A program made the position numbers and the translations under genes. The notes beneath the pieces are model-generated. The model was not told the origin of the DNA and ran no database searches. It saw only the letters and a program-made list of their open reading frames with translations. From UBA2239 sp050177075 (GTDB lineage Bacteria > Pseudomonadota > Gammaproteobacteria > Burkholderiales > UBA9220), in NCBI GenBank assembly GCA_050177075.1, contig JBFXHL010000007.1:1-51846 (forward strand): 51,846 nt of DNA. The letters run 5' to 3'. Shown piece by piece: positions 8,973 to 17,591 of this stretch; the first letter of the stretch is position 1; every line of letters begins with the position of its first letter.

Positions 8973-9369
8973 ATTTCTCTCCTTAAAATGTGTGGTGCGT
9001 TGTTATTGTTCTAGCCGTGTGCGAAATGTTGTTTTTTTAGCTGCGGGGCAGAATAGCACGGTTGTTTGGTAGGGGCATATCCATTTATTTTATTTTTCTC
9101 ATAAGTAATTTTTTGCGGTGACAAGCAAATGATTTTTCAAGTGTTTGTCTTGATTGGCGCGGATTTTTGACGGGTTCTAAATCATGCCCGTGGGGTGGGA
9201 AGAGAAAATATGGGCAGGGTGATGGGGGGTAAAGGGGCGGCGGAGAGCAGGGGGCTTACTATGGTTGCGCATTTGCCCCGACGTTTTGGGGGTGCCCCTC
9301 TTGATGGCTGCGGCCGACCCAGGGCGCGACTTGCTGCGCCGATGGCTTGCGCCGCAAGCGTGAAGCCTC
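8973..9369. promoter_or_regulatory. Non-coding region upstream of sat
   Basis: About 400 bases without a convincing gene. The sat-proximal half is markedly AT-rich for this genome and must hold the sat promoter; a minus-strand TATTCT at 9050-9055 is a weak -10 candidate. The smpB-proximal half is GC-rich, with an inverted repeat GCTTGCG/CGCAAGC near 9345-9360 and G-runs. I saw no tmRNA or tRNA signature here despite the neighbouring smpB. Confidence 0.4.
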
Positions 9370-9822
9370 CTAGCTTCGTTTGGCGGCTTTCAGGAGTTGC
9401 TCTTTTTCCCGCTTCCACTCCCTGTCCTTTTCGGCTTCACGCTTGTCGTGCTGCTTCTTGCCCTTGGCGAGGCCGATTTCCAGCTTGATGCGGCCTTTGG
9501 AGTAGTGGAGATCGAGGGGGATCAGCGCATAGCCGGCCCGTTCCACCTTGCCGATGAGGCGGTTGATTTCCCCCATGTGCAGCAGCAGTTTGCGGGTGCG
9601 CACGGGGTCCGGGTGGATGTGGGTGGAGGCTTCCGGCAGGGGGCTGATGTGGCAGCCAATCAGGAACAGTTCCTGCTTCCGGATGACCACATAGGCTTCC
9701 TTGATCTGGACGCGGCCGGCGCGGATGGCTTTGACTTCCCAGCCCTCCAGGGCCATGCCGGCTTCGTACTTCTCTTCGATGAAGTAGTCGTGAAAGGCTT
9801 TTTTATTGACGGCAATGGACAT
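9370..9822 (-). CDS. smpB: SsrA-binding protein SmpB
   Basis: A 150-residue OB-fold RNA-binding protein that delivers tmRNA to stalled ribosomes for trans-translation. Seen: the family N-terminus with NKKAFHDYFIEEKYEAG, GWEVKAIRAGRVQIKEAYV and the LHYSKGRIKLEIGLAKGKK segment, then the basic, lysine/arginine-rich C-terminal tail (KKQHDKREAEKDREWKRE) that becomes a helix in the decoding centre. Full length. It is divergent from ratA and shares the 9823-9949 intergenic space with it. Confidence 0.97.
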   Translation of the reverse strand: MSIAVNKKAFHDYFIEEKYEAGMALEGWEVKAIRAGRVQIKEAYVVIRKQELFLIGCHISPLPEASTHIHPDPVRTRKLLLHMGEINRLIGKVERAGYALIPLDLHYSKGRIKLEIGLAKGKKQHDKREAEKDREWKREKEQLLKAAKRS

Positions 9823-9949
9823 GGAATTGTCGGAAACGCGCTAATGGATGACGGCTACGCAACACAAGCTTGGGCCGGCTCTCGGGTGCCGGCGGGTGTT
9901 TCAAGGAGGTTGCAAATCGTGTATTTTACCAGCTTTTTCGGGTAGCCCG

Positions 9950-10381
9950 ATGGCGCTGGTAGAGAAGTCGGTTTTGGTGGGGTACTCCGCGGCGCAGATG
10001 TTCGCCCTGGTGGACGAGGTGGAGCGTTATGCCTCGTTCCTGCCATGGTGCGGCGGCACGGATGTGAAATGGCGGGATGAACAATCGGTGGTGGCGACGG
10101 TCCACATTAATTATCATCATTTGAAGCAGAGTTTCACCACCGAAAACAGGCTCCAGGTCCCCCATCTTATCGAAATGTCTTTGCAGGAGGGGCCATTCAG
10201 CCACCTTTCGGGAAGCTGGCGGTTCGTGGAGTTGGCGGAAGACGCCTGCAAGGTGGAATTCCGATTGCAGTACGAGTTTTCCAGCAAGATGCTGGAGAAG
10301 GTGATCGGCCCGGTGTTCGGCTATATCGCCAACAGTTTCGTGGAGGCGTTCGTGAAGCGGGCGGAAAAACTTTATGGGTGA
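9950..10381 (+). CDS. ratA: RatA-family START/Coq10-like protein
   Basis: A 143-residue single-domain SRPBCC/START protein of the RatA (YfjG) family. RatA was described in E. coli as blocking 70S ribosome association; other members resemble the ubiquinone chaperone Coq10, so the true role is uncertain. Seen: the N-terminal VEKSVLVGYSAAQMFALVDEVERYASFLPWC segment typical of the family, in pieces YSAAQMFALVDEVERY and FLPWCGG. The start ATG at 9950 is chosen because the protein homology begins there, although the frame is open from 9848. The stop overlaps the start region of rnfH, giving a ratA-rnfH operon. Confidence 0.88.
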   Translation: MALVEKSVLVGYSAAQMFALVDEVERYASFLPWCGGTDVKWRDEQSVVATVHINYHHLKQSFTTENRLQVPHLIEMSLQEGPFSHLSGSWRFVELAEDACKVEFRLQYEFSSKMLEKVIGPVFGYIANSFVEAFVKRAEKLYG

Positions 10382-10385
10382 GATG

Positions 10386-10685
10386 ATGAGCGTAAATATG
10401 ATTACGGTTGAAGTGGCCTATGCCCTGCCTAAACAGCAGACGGTGTTGCAGTTGAAGGTGCCGGAAGGCACGACTCTCATTCAGGCGGTGGAGCAGTCCG
10501 GGATTTTGCAGCGCTTCCCGGAAATCGACCCCGCCAAGAACAAGATGGGTATCTACGGCAAGGCGGCGAAGCCCGACGCGGTGCTGCGGGACCTGGACCG
10601 GGTGGAAATCTATCGTCCCCTGATCGCCAATCCCAAGGAAGTTCGCAAGAAGAACGCGGCGGAAAAGGAAACCGCCGAGGCCTAA
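10386..10685 (+). CDS. RnfH/RatB-family ubiquitin-like small protein
   Basis: A roughly 99-residue beta-grasp protein of the RnfH (YfjF, UPF0125) family, whose function is unknown; it is often next to ratA and was proposed as its partner. Seen: ITVEVAYALPKQQTVLQLKV at the start, GTTLIQAVEQSGI and the conserved IYGKAAKPDAVLRDLDRVEIY pattern ending RPLIANPKE. Starts at 10374, 10383 or 10398 are possible; 10386 is preferred for spacing from GGTGAG. It is cotranscribed with ratA. Its TAA overlaps the opposing fimV stop, so the two genes converge with no terminator space. Confidence 0.85.
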   Translation: MSVNMITVEVAYALPKQQTVLQLKVPEGTTLIQAVEQSGILQRFPEIDPAKNKMGIYGKAAKPDAVLRDLDRVEIYRPLIANPKEVRKKNAAEKETAEA

Positions 10686-12718
10686 GCCTTCTCGTCGGCG
10701 GCGGGTTTTTCCGTCGGCGGCAAGTCCATCTCCAGCGGGGGGAGTTCGATCATTTCGAGGGGGGCCCCTTCGTCGCTTTCAAGCGCCGCCGCTTCCCCCG
10801 CGGCGCTGTCTTCCGTCGGCAAGGTGAATTCGAGGGGAATGTCCAGCAGGTTGACGTCGTCCTCGCCCTCTTGCGGTTCGGCGCCGGTTTGCTCCTCCGC
10901 GGGCAGTCCCTCTTCCAAGGGGAGGTCCAGGGGAGGCAGGGCTTCTTCACCGGTCCCGGAGACTTCCGTCAGTTCGATGTCCAGGTGTTCCGCGCTCTCG
11001 AGGGTTTCTTCCATGGGCAAGGCGACTTCCAGGTCCAGGGGGGCTCGCAGGATCAGGGTCTGGTCGAGGTCCGTCGGTTCGGATGGGGTCGTCTCTTCCG
11101 TCGCTTCCTGCTGCGGGGCCAGCAGGCTATCAAAATCCAGGTCTTCCGCATCCTTCCCGTCCGGCCCGGCATAGAGCGGGTTGGCGGGATCCAGCTTTTT
11201 CCCCAGTTCGCAAACCTGCTGCCATTGTTCCGGCATGTCGAAGGTTTGCTTGAACTGCTGCGCCAGGTTGTCGAATCGTTCCGCCATCGCGCGGTCGGCG
11301 TAAATCCCGAGCAGGGTCAGCCAGGGAGCGGCGTCGTGTTGGGCGGAAACGACGTGCTTTTCCATGGCGGCCAGGGTCTGGTCGCTCATGTCGCGGGACA
11401 GGTACTGGTTCGTATCGTCCGGCAGGGAATCGGAGAAAGATACCGTGATGGCATTACGGCCGTCTTCCATGTCGCCCGCCAAGTCCGCTTCCTGCTTCGG
11501 CACCAGCCGGGGCTGGGCCTGATAGGGAAGGGGCTCCTCGGCAAGGGGGGTAGGGCTCTTCCGAAAGCGCCTTGCCAGGAGGCTTCGCAGGGTCTGGCCG
11601 TGGCGGAGGAACAAGTAGGTGCCCAAGCCTCCGCCGAACAGTGCCGCGATGACGGCGGCGATCCAGCCGCTATTGTCGGGGGGCGGCGGGGGCGGCTGCG
11701 TGCGGACCTGTTTCAGTTCCCGCTCCACTTGCGCCAGTTGCTTGCGGGTGTCCGCCAGGTAGGATTCCAATTGGCCCACCTGGTTGGAAAGGGCGAGCAG
11801 GCGTGCGGCCTGATCGTCGGAGGCGGCGACCGTGGCGGCTGTCGCGGCGGCATCGGCCGCCGGCGTTTCCCTCGCCGCGGTTTTGTCTTCCGGCGCGGCA
11901 AGCTTGAGCCGGAAGTCCTCAGCGGGTTTTTGCGCCGATGCGGCGACCAAGGGCTTGCCGGCCTTGGCGACGGAGGCTGTCGCGGTTTTGGCGGTAGCCG
12001 TTTTCGGTGCGGCAGCGGGGGGCGGCAGCGGTTGGGTCGTGGGTGCGCCGGCCAGTTGGGGGATCTTGAGCACCATTCCGGCTTTCAGTCCGTTGGGATG
12101 CTGGGGGTCGAACTTGTCCGGGTTGGCCTCGACGATGGCCCTGGCCAGTTTCTTCTGCAGCGCGGTGTTCCAGGGGTGGATGTCGTGGGCGATGCCGGAC
12201 AGGGCCTCCCCCGCATAGACCGTCCCCGAGTCCACGGCGGTTTCGCCGCTTGCCCGCGGCACCTTGGCCGGGGTTGCCGGGGGGGGGGCTGCCGCTACGG
12301 GCAAAACGGGCTGAGCGCTGGGCGGCGAGGGGGGGTCGAGGAGCGCGACATATTCGCGGCTGACGTGGCCGAGGGCGGCGCAGTCGATTTGTACCCAGAA
12401 GCGCACAGCCGGTTCGTTGACGGCCTGCGACGTGGTGACCCGGATTTTCTGGCCGCCTTTTTCGAGTGCCAGCCGAGCACCGCTCAACAACGGAACCCCG
12501 CCGTCCGAGCGGCGTGAGGGGTCAGTGCGGACGCATTCGGCGGGGAGTTGTTCCCCCGCTTGAAGATCGACGGCGATGGTGGCTGAGAACGGGGAGCCGA
12601 GGGCGGAATGGACTTCCAGGTTGCCCAGGCCGAAGGACCAGGCGGGCGCTGAGGCTGCCGCGCAGCACAGGAAGGCTGCCGCGTGCCGTGCTACTTGGCG
12701 AGGCGTGGGAAAGGGCAC
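10682..12718 (-). CDS. fimV: FimV-like protein with LysM domain
   Basis: A 678-residue inner-membrane protein of the FimV/HubP family, a polar hub for type IV pilus assembly and twitching. Seen: signal peptide (1-28), a conserved N-terminal FimV domain (FGLGNLEVHSALGSPF), a LysM-like peptidoglycan-binding segment (about 165-225, ending VLKIPQLAG), proline/alanine-rich linkers, a coiled coil (about 300-340, ending in PPPPPP), one membrane helix (about 352-372) and a long acidic cytoplasmic tail rich in E, D and L typical of the family. The C-terminal TPR-like FimV motif is not obvious. PilS/PilR nearby fit a pilus theme. Confidence 0.85.
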   Translation of the reverse strand: MPFPTPRQVARHAAAFLCCAAASAPAWSFGLGNLEVHSALGSPFSATIAVDLQAGEQLPAECVRTDPSRRSDGGVPLLSGARLALEKGGQKIRVTTSQAVNEPAVRFWVQIDCAALGHVSREYVALLDPPSPPSAQPVLPVAAAPPPATPAKVPRASGETAVDSGTVYAGEALSGIAHDIHPWNTALQKKLARAIVEANPDKFDPQHPNGLKAGMVLKIPQLAGAPTTQPLPPPAAAPKTATAKTATASVAKAGKPLVAASAQKPAEDFRLKLAAPEDKTAARETPAADAAATAATVAASDDQAARLLALSNQVGQLESYLADTRKQLAQVERELKQVRTQPPPPPPDNSGWIAAVIAALFGGGLGTYLFLRHGQTLRSLLARRFRKSPTPLAEEPLPYQAQPRLVPKQEADLAGDMEDGRNAITVSFSDSLPDDTNQYLSRDMSDQTLAAMEKHVVSAQHDAAPWLTLLGIYADRAMAERFDNLAQQFKQTFDMPEQWQQVCELGKKLDPANPLYAGPDGKDAEDLDFDSLLAPQQEATEETTPSEPTDLDQTLILRAPLDLEVALPMEETLESAEHLDIELTEVSGTGEEALPPLDLPLEEGLPAEEQTGAEPQEGEDDVNLLDIPLEFTLPTEDSAAGEAAALESDEGAPLEMIELPPLEMDLPPTEKPAADEKA

Positions 12719-12721
12719 GGA

Positions 12722-13165
12722 TTATTTGCACCAGTCGCTGACGGCCCGCTGCGCCTCGGCGGTGGCCTTGGCGCGTTCGGCGTCGTCGAGGAACACCCGT
12801 TCCCCCTTTTCGTTGTATTTGGTCATGCGTACGCCGTCCTGGAGCATTTTTAGATTGGCGCGGGCGGAGGCGCAGTTCTGCTTGGCCATTTCAGCTTGCT
12901 GTTTTTCCTCGGCGGCTTTTTTGTCGGCGTCCGCTGCTTCCATTTGGCGCTTGCGGAACTCCAGCTCCTGGTCGGCCAGGCTCTTCTGTGCCGGGGCCGA
13001 GGTGCCGGGCTGGTTCTTGATGTTCAGGGACTTGGGCGCCTTGGCGGTGGCCGGGGGCTGGTCCGAATAATGCACTTCTCCCTTATCGTCCACCCATTTC
13101 ACGATCTCGGCCTGTGCCAGGAGAGGGAGGAGCAGAAGAAGGAAAGGAAGAATGAAACGTCTCAT
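12722..13165 (-). CDS. DUF4124-domain exported protein
   Basis: A 147-residue exported protein. Seen: a signal peptide MRRFILPFLLLLLPLLAQA, then the DUF4124 motif EIVKWVDDKGEVHYSDQPP, followed by a lysine/alanine/glutamate-rich helical, probably coiled-coil region and a C-terminal KYNEKGERVFLDDAERAK stretch. DUF4124 proteins are periplasmic or envelope-associated and of unknown function, common in beta- and gammaproteobacteria. The start is placed at ATG 13165 because the signal peptide begins there; the frame is open further upstream. It directly precedes fimV. Confidence 0.82.
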   Translation of the reverse strand: MRRFILPFLLLLLPLLAQAEIVKWVDDKGEVHYSDQPPATAKAPKSLNIKNQPGTSAPAQKSLADQELEFRKRQMEAADADKKAAEEKQQAEMAKQNCASARANLKMLQDGVRMTKYNEKGERVFLDDAERAKATAEAQRAVSDWCK

Positions 13166-13225
13166 ATGGTTGGAAACCTGCAAAAACGGGGCAGGGCGAC
13201 CCATGGCCCTGCCCGCGGGTATGGC

Positions 13226-13525
13226 TTATTTGGTCTGGGGGTAACTCAGCTGCTGGATGCCGAGCTGGGCATGCTCGCTGGCGATTTTCGCTTCCTTGAT
13301 GACGGTGGCGCTGTCGCCTTTGGCGGCGGCGGCCTTGGCGCCTTTCAGGGCATCGTTGGCCGTCGTCCACAGGGCACCCTTGGATTGAGCGTCTTTCACG
13401 TCGGCTTCGGCTTTGGCCAGGGTTTGCTTGGCCTCGTCGGAAATAGTGGCATCATCGGCCATGGCGTTGACGCTGCCGAGGAACAGCAGGCCGGCGCCGG
13501 TCAAAGCTGCGAACAACTTGTTCAT
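13226..13525 (-). CDS. Small periplasmic helical protein, SoxXA-binding (SoxK)-like
   Basis: A 99-residue exported protein with a signal peptide (cleavage near SVNAMA-DD) and a short all-helical mature part. The segment with GALWTTANDALKGAKAAAAK followed by AKIASEHAQLGIQQ resembles the pattern of SoxXA-binding proteins (SoxK), which associate with the SoxXA cytochrome in thiosulfate oxidation. That resemblance is from memory of the family, not a search. The setting in a sulfur oxidiser agrees, but no sox genes are adjacent. A good AAGGAG precedes the start. A generic Lpp-like helical protein is the alternative. Confidence 0.6.
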   Translation of the reverse strand: MNKLFAALTGAGLLFLGSVNAMADDATISDEAKQTLAKAEADVKDAQSKGALWTTANDALKGAKAAAAKGDSATVIKEAKIASEHAQLGIQQLSYPQTK

Positions 13526-13733
13526 TCTTGTCTCCTTCAGGTTGATGTCGTTTCTGTCGCGTTGCGGTGATTTGAGGCAACGCCTCCTTGGTGTACGGAT
13601 TTTGCACCCGTTTCGGCCACAACATTAACCAGTTGCGGGAATGAAGTCAATTGACGGGGCGAGGTTGAAACTTTTGCGCGCCTTGCGTAGTCTTATCGAC
13701 GGATTCAACACCCCAAAAAGAGGAGAACACCGG

Positions 13734-14423
13734 ATGCAACCTGAACTTCGCGTCGCCAATGCCGGTGCCGAACTTGCTCTCGGCGCCAACAAGGTACTGC
13801 GCAACACCTACATGCTGCTGGGCCTGTCCATGGTGCCCACGGTCATCGGCGCCGCCATCGGCATGAGCCTGAATTTCGCCTTCATGGCCACGAGTCCCAT
13901 TCTCAGCGCCGTCGTCATGCTGGCGGTGATGTTCGGCCTGTTCTGGGCCATTTCCGCCAATCGGGACAGCGCCCTGGGCGTGGTGCTGCTGCTGGCCCTG
14001 ACTTTCTTCATGGGGCTGATGCTCGGTCCTATTCTGCAGGTGGCGCTCCATCTCCGGAACGGCGCCCAGCTGGTGGGTATCGCCGCCGGTGGCACCGGGG
14101 CGATTTTCCTTACCCTGGCCGCCATCGCCACCACCACCAAGCGCGACCTGAGCGGTCTGGGAAAATTCCTTACCATCGGCCTGGTGCTGCTGATCGTGGC
14201 TTCCCTGGCCAACCTGTTCTTCCACCTGCCGGCCTTGCAACTGGCCCTGTCCGCCATCGCCGTGCTGATTTTCTCCGGCTTTATCCTGTTTGATGTCAAC
14301 CGGATCGTTACCGGCGGCGAGACCAACTACATCATGGCCACCCTGGCGATCTACCTGGACATCTACAACTTGTTCGTCAACCTGCTGCAACTGCTGATGG
14401 CTTTCGCCGGCGAACGCGACTGA
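13734..14423 (+). CDS. Bax inhibitor-1/YccA family membrane protein
   Basis: A 229-residue polytopic membrane protein with about seven hydrophobic helices. Members of the BI-1 (TMBIM) family act as pH-sensitive calcium leak channels, and E. coli YccA modulates the FtsH protease. Seen: the C-terminal signature FILFDVNRIVTGGETNYIMA and LAIYLDIYNLFVNLLQLL. The start is ATG 13734, just after a GAGGAG Shine-Dalgarno sequence; the frame is open further upstream but without family similarity. It is monocistronic: divergent neighbours upstream and a strong terminator directly downstream. Confidence 0.92.
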   Translation: MQPELRVANAGAELALGANKVLRNTYMLLGLSMVPTVIGAAIGMSLNFAFMATSPILSAVVMLAVMFGLFWAISANRDSALGVVLLLALTFFMGLMLGPILQVALHLRNGAQLVGIAAGGTGAIFLTLAAIATTTKRDLSGLGKFLTIGLVLLIVASLANLFFHLPALQLALSAIAVLIFSGFILFDVNRIVTGGETNYIMATLAIYLDIYNLFVNLLQLLMAFAGERD

Positions 14424-14441
14424 GCGTAGCGACTATCAGCC

Positions 14442-14478
14442 AAGGCCGGCCGGAGCGATCCGGGCGGCCTTTGTTTTT
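14442..14478 (+). terminator. Rho-independent terminator after the YccA-family gene
   Basis: A 13-bp stem AAGGCCGGCCGGA with one mismatch, GCGA loop, followed by TTTGTTTTT. Confidence 0.85.
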
Positions 14479-14518
14479 GCAGGTCTCCTGTGGGGTCGGA
14501 ATCCGCGCCGTTTCGGAC

Positions 14519-14524
14519 TATAAT
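14519..14524 (+). promoter_or_regulatory. Putative -10 element (TATAAT) of the ABC-F gene
   Basis: A perfect TATAAT lies 33 bases before the TTG start codon of the ABC-F gene and after the preceding terminator. No good -35 is evident. Confidence 0.45.
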
Positions 14525-14557
14525 TTTGTTTTTTGAGTTTTTTCGGGAAGTCTAGCC

Positions 14558-16165
14558 TTGCTTTACACCGCCAACATCACCATGCAGTTCGGGGCCAAGC
14601 CCCTGTTCGAGAACGTCTCCGTCAAATTCGGCGAGGGCAACCGCTACGGCCTCATCGGCGCCAACGGTTGCGGCAAGTCCACCTTCATGAAGATTCTCGG
14701 CGGCGACCTGGAGCCCACCTCGGGCAACGTCAGCCTCGATGCCGGCGAGCGCATCGGCAAGCTGCGCCAGGATCAGTTCGCCTACGAGGATCAGCGGGTG
14801 ATCGACGTGGTGCTGATGGGCCACGACGAACTGTGGCGGGTACAGCAGGAGAAGGACGCCATTTACGCCAACCCCGAGGCCACGGAAGACGACTACATGC
14901 GTGCCGCCGAGCTGGAGTCCCGTTTCGCCGAGCTGGACGGCTACACCGCCGAGGCACGCGCCGGGGAGCTCCTGCTGGGGGTGGGCATTCCCACCGAGCA
15001 GCATTCGGGCCCCATGAGCGAAATCGCCCCGGGCTGGAAGCTGCGGGTGCTGCTGGCCCAGGCCCTGTTCTCCGATCCGGACATCCTGCTCCTGGACGAA
15101 CCCACCAACAACCTGGACATCAACACCATTCGCTGGCTGGAGAACGTGATCAACGAGCGCTCCAGCACCATGATCATCATCTCCCACGATCGCCACTTCC
15201 TCAACAGCGTCTGCACCCATATGGCGGACCTGGACTACAACACCATCCGCATTTACCCCGGCAACTACGACGACTACATGGTGGCTTCCACGCAGGCTCG
15301 CCAGCGCCTGCTGTCGGACAACGCCAAGGCCAAGGAGAAGATCGCCGAGCTGCAGGAATTCGCTGCCCGCTTCTCCGCCAACAAGTCCAAGGCCCGCCAG
15401 GCCACCAGCCGCCTCAAGCAGGTGGACAAGATCAAGCAGGAAATGGTGGAGGTCAAACCCTCCAGCCGGCAGAACCCCTTCATCCGCTTCGAGCTGGACG
15501 ACAAGGAGAAGCTCCACCGCCAGGCGGTGGAGATCATCGACCTCGCCAAGGGCTTCGACAAGCCCCTGTTCCACGGCCTGAACCTGGTGCTGGAGGCGGG
15601 GGAGCGTCTGGCCATCATCGGTCCCAACGGCGCCGGCAAATCCACATTGGTGAAGTGCCTGGTGGGGGCGCTGGAGCCGGACCAGGGGCAGGTGAAATGG
15701 GCCGAGAAGGCCAACCCCGGCTATTTCGCCCAGGACCACGCCGCCGATTTCGACAGCGACGCCAACCTTTTCGACTGGATGAAGCAATGGGGCCGGGAAG
15801 GGGACGACGACCAGGTCATCCGCGGCACCCTCGGCCGTCTGCTGTTCTCCGGCGACGACGTGAAGAAATCCGTCCGCGTCCTGTCCGGCGGCGAGAAAGG
15901 GCGCATGCTCTACGGCAAGCTGATTCTGGAGCGGCCCAACGTGCTGGTGATGGACGAACCCACCAACCACATGGACATGGAGTCCATCGAATCCCTCAAC
16001 TTGGCCCTGGAGAAATACAAGGGCACGCTGATCTTCGTCAGCCACGACCGCCAATTCGTCTCCTCCCTCGCCACCCAGATCATCGAACTGGACGGCCAGG
16101 GCGGCTACCGACACTATGTCGGCGGCTACGACGACTACCTGCGCAGCCAGGGCATCGAGGAGTAA
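14558..16165 (+). CDS. ABC-F family ATPase (YbiT type)
   Basis: A 535-residue soluble protein with two ABC cassettes and no membrane domain, the ABC-F architecture; members bind the ribosomal E site and regulate translation. Seen: Walker A GANGCGKST (about 34-42) and GPNGAGKST (about 352-360), Walker B LLLDEPTNNLD and VMDEPTNHMD, signature LSGGEKGRM in the second cassette and the YbiT-like MSEIAPGWKLRV in the first. A charged helical linker joins the cassettes. The start is TTG at 14558, set by the homology to MLYTANITMQFG. It is followed 4 bp later by purT. Confidence 0.93.
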   Translation: MLYTANITMQFGAKPLFENVSVKFGEGNRYGLIGANGCGKSTFMKILGGDLEPTSGNVSLDAGERIGKLRQDQFAYEDQRVIDVVLMGHDELWRVQQEKDAIYANPEATEDDYMRAAELESRFAELDGYTAEARAGELLLGVGIPTEQHSGPMSEIAPGWKLRVLLAQALFSDPDILLLDEPTNNLDINTIRWLENVINERSSTMIIISHDRHFLNSVCTHMADLDYNTIRIYPGNYDDYMVASTQARQRLLSDNAKAKEKIAELQEFAARFSANKSKARQATSRLKQVDKIKQEMVEVKPSSRQNPFIRFELDDKEKLHRQAVEIIDLAKGFDKPLFHGLNLVLEAGERLAIIGPNGAGKSTLVKCLVGALEPDQGQVKWAEKANPGYFAQDHAADFDSDANLFDWMKQWGREGDDDQVIRGTLGRLLFSGDDVKKSVRVLSGGEKGRMLYGKLILERPNVLVMDEPTNHMDMESIESLNLALEKYKGTLIFVSHDRQFVSSLATQIIELDGQGGYRHYVGGYDDYLRSQGIEE

Positions 16166-16169
16166 GCCC

Positions 16170-17369
16170 ATGCGCATCGGCACCCCCCTCTCGCCCTCCG
16201 CCACCCGCGTCATGCTCCTGGGCGCAGGGGAACTGGGCAAGGAAGTGATCATTGCCCTGCAACGCCTGGGGGTGGAAGTCATCGCCGTGGACCGCTACCC
16301 CGACGCCCCCGGCCACCAAGTGGCCCACCGCGCCCACGTCATCAACATGGCCGACGGCCAGGCCCTGCGCGCCCTGGTGGAGCAGGAGAAACCCCACCTC
16401 ATCGTGCCGGAGATCGAAGCCATCGCCACCGACATGCTGGCGGAGATCGAGGCCGCCGGCCTGGCGGAGGTGATTCCCACCGCCCGCGCCGCCCAGCTCA
16501 CCATGAACCGGGAGGGAATCCGCCGCCTGGCGGCGGAGGAGCTGGGGCTGCCCACCTCCCGCTACGCCTTCGCCGAAAGCCTGGAGGAGTTGCAGGCCGC
16601 CATCGACAAGGGCATCGGCTATCCCTGCATCGTCAAGCCGGTGATGTCCTCCTCCGGCAAGGGCCAGTCCACCCTCAACGGCCCGGAGGACGTGAAGAAA
16701 GCCTGGGACTACGCCCTGAGCGGCGGGCGGGTGAACCGGGGGCGGGTGATCGTGGAGGAGATGATCCGCTTCGATTACGAAATCACCCTCCTCACCGTGC
16801 GGGCTCGCGGTGCCGACGGCGGCATCGAGACCCGTTTCTGCGACCCCATCGGCCACGTGCAGGTGAAGGGCGATTACGTGGAAAGCTGGCAGCCCCAGCC
16901 CATGTCGCCCAAGGCCCTGGAAAAGGCCCGGGACATCGCACGGGCGGTGACCGGCAACCTGGGCGGGCGCGGCATCTTCGGCGTGGAACTGTTCGTCAAA
17001 GGGGACGAGGTGTGGTTCTCCGAGGTCAGCCCCCGCCCCCACGACACCGGCATGGTGACCATGATTTCCCAGTGGCAGAGCGAATTCGAGCTCCACGCCC
17101 GGGCCATCCTCGGCCTGCCGGTGGACACCACCCTGCGGGCGCCGGGGGCCAGCGCCGTGATCTACGGCGGCATGGCAGCCCAGGGCATTGCCTTCGACGG
17201 CGTGGCCGAGGCCTTGCAGGTGCCCAACAGCGACCTGCGACTCTTCGGCAAGCCCGAATCCTTCGAGCGCCGCCGCATGGGCGTGGCCCTGGCCCACGCG
17301 GCGGACGTGGATACCGCCCGGACCAACGCCAAGCTGGCCGCATCCCGGGTGAAGCCGGTCGAGGGTTGA
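16170..17369 (+). CDS. purT: Phosphoribosylglycinamide formyltransferase 2 (formate-dependent)
   Basis: A 399-residue ATP-grasp enzyme that makes formyl-GAR from GAR, ATP and formate in purine synthesis. Seen: N-terminal MLLGAGELGKEVIIALQRLG, the loop KPVMSSSGKGQS, VEEMIRFDYEITLL, and the metal/ATP site with FGVELFVKGDEVWFSEVSPR and PHDTGMVT. Full length. The start ATG 16170 lies 4 bp after the ABC-F stop. Formate for this step can come from the formyl-THF deformylase PurU, which is also encoded in the window at 26690-27544. Confidence 0.96.
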   Translation: MRIGTPLSPSATRVMLLGAGELGKEVIIALQRLGVEVIAVDRYPDAPGHQVAHRAHVINMADGQALRALVEQEKPHLIVPEIEAIATDMLAEIEAAGLAEVIPTARAAQLTMNREGIRRLAAEELGLPTSRYAFAESLEELQAAIDKGIGYPCIVKPVMSSSGKGQSTLNGPEDVKKAWDYALSGGRVNRGRVIVEEMIRFDYEITLLTVRARGADGGIETRFCDPIGHVQVKGDYVESWQPQPMSPKALEKARDIARAVTGNLGGRGIFGVELFVKGDEVWFSEVSPRPHDTGMVTMISQWQSEFELHARAILGLPVDTTLRAPGASAVIYGGMAAQGIAFDGVAEALQVPNSDLRLFGKPESFERRRMGVALAHAADVDTARTNAKLAASRVKPVEG

Positions 17370-17371
17370 GC

Positions 17372-17587
17372 GTGGGCAAGCTGCTCTTTTTCGGCCTCCT
17401 GGCGCTGCTGGTGTATCTGCTGCTGAAAAAGGGACAGGGCGCGTCAAGGACGGCGGCGCCTCCCAAGGTGGCCGAGGACATGGTGCGCTGCGCCCGTTGC
17501 GGCGTGCACTTGCCCCGCAGCGAAAGCATCCTCAGCGGCGGCGAGTTTTACTGTTGCGAGCAGCATCGGGCCGAGGGGAAGTCCTAG
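17372..17587 (+). CDS. PP0621-family small membrane protein with zinc-ribbon-like motif
   Basis: A 71-residue protein starting with GTG at 17372, 2 bp after the purT stop. Seen: one N-terminal membrane helix (LLFFGLLALLVYLLL), a lysine-rich turn and a C-terminal CARCGVHLP...YCCEQH pattern that could bind zinc. This arrangement is the PP0621 family, often found just upstream of pilS in beta- and gammaproteobacteria; its function is unknown. It sits 4 bp before the pilS start, so it is part of the purT-pilSR transcription unit. Confidence 0.8.
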   Translation: MGKLLFFGLLALLVYLLLKKGQGASRTAAPPKVAEDMVRCARCGVHLPRSESILSGGEFYCCEQHRAEGKS

Positions 17588-17591
17588 CCCC

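Noticed and set aside
8973..9369. tmRNA gene next to smpB
   Set aside because: No tRNA-like ends, no tag reading frame and no T-arm sequence were found.
9182..9418. A 78-codon minus-strand frame overlapping the end of smpB
   Set aside because: It overlaps smpB, lacks a ribosome-binding site and has no coding-like pattern.
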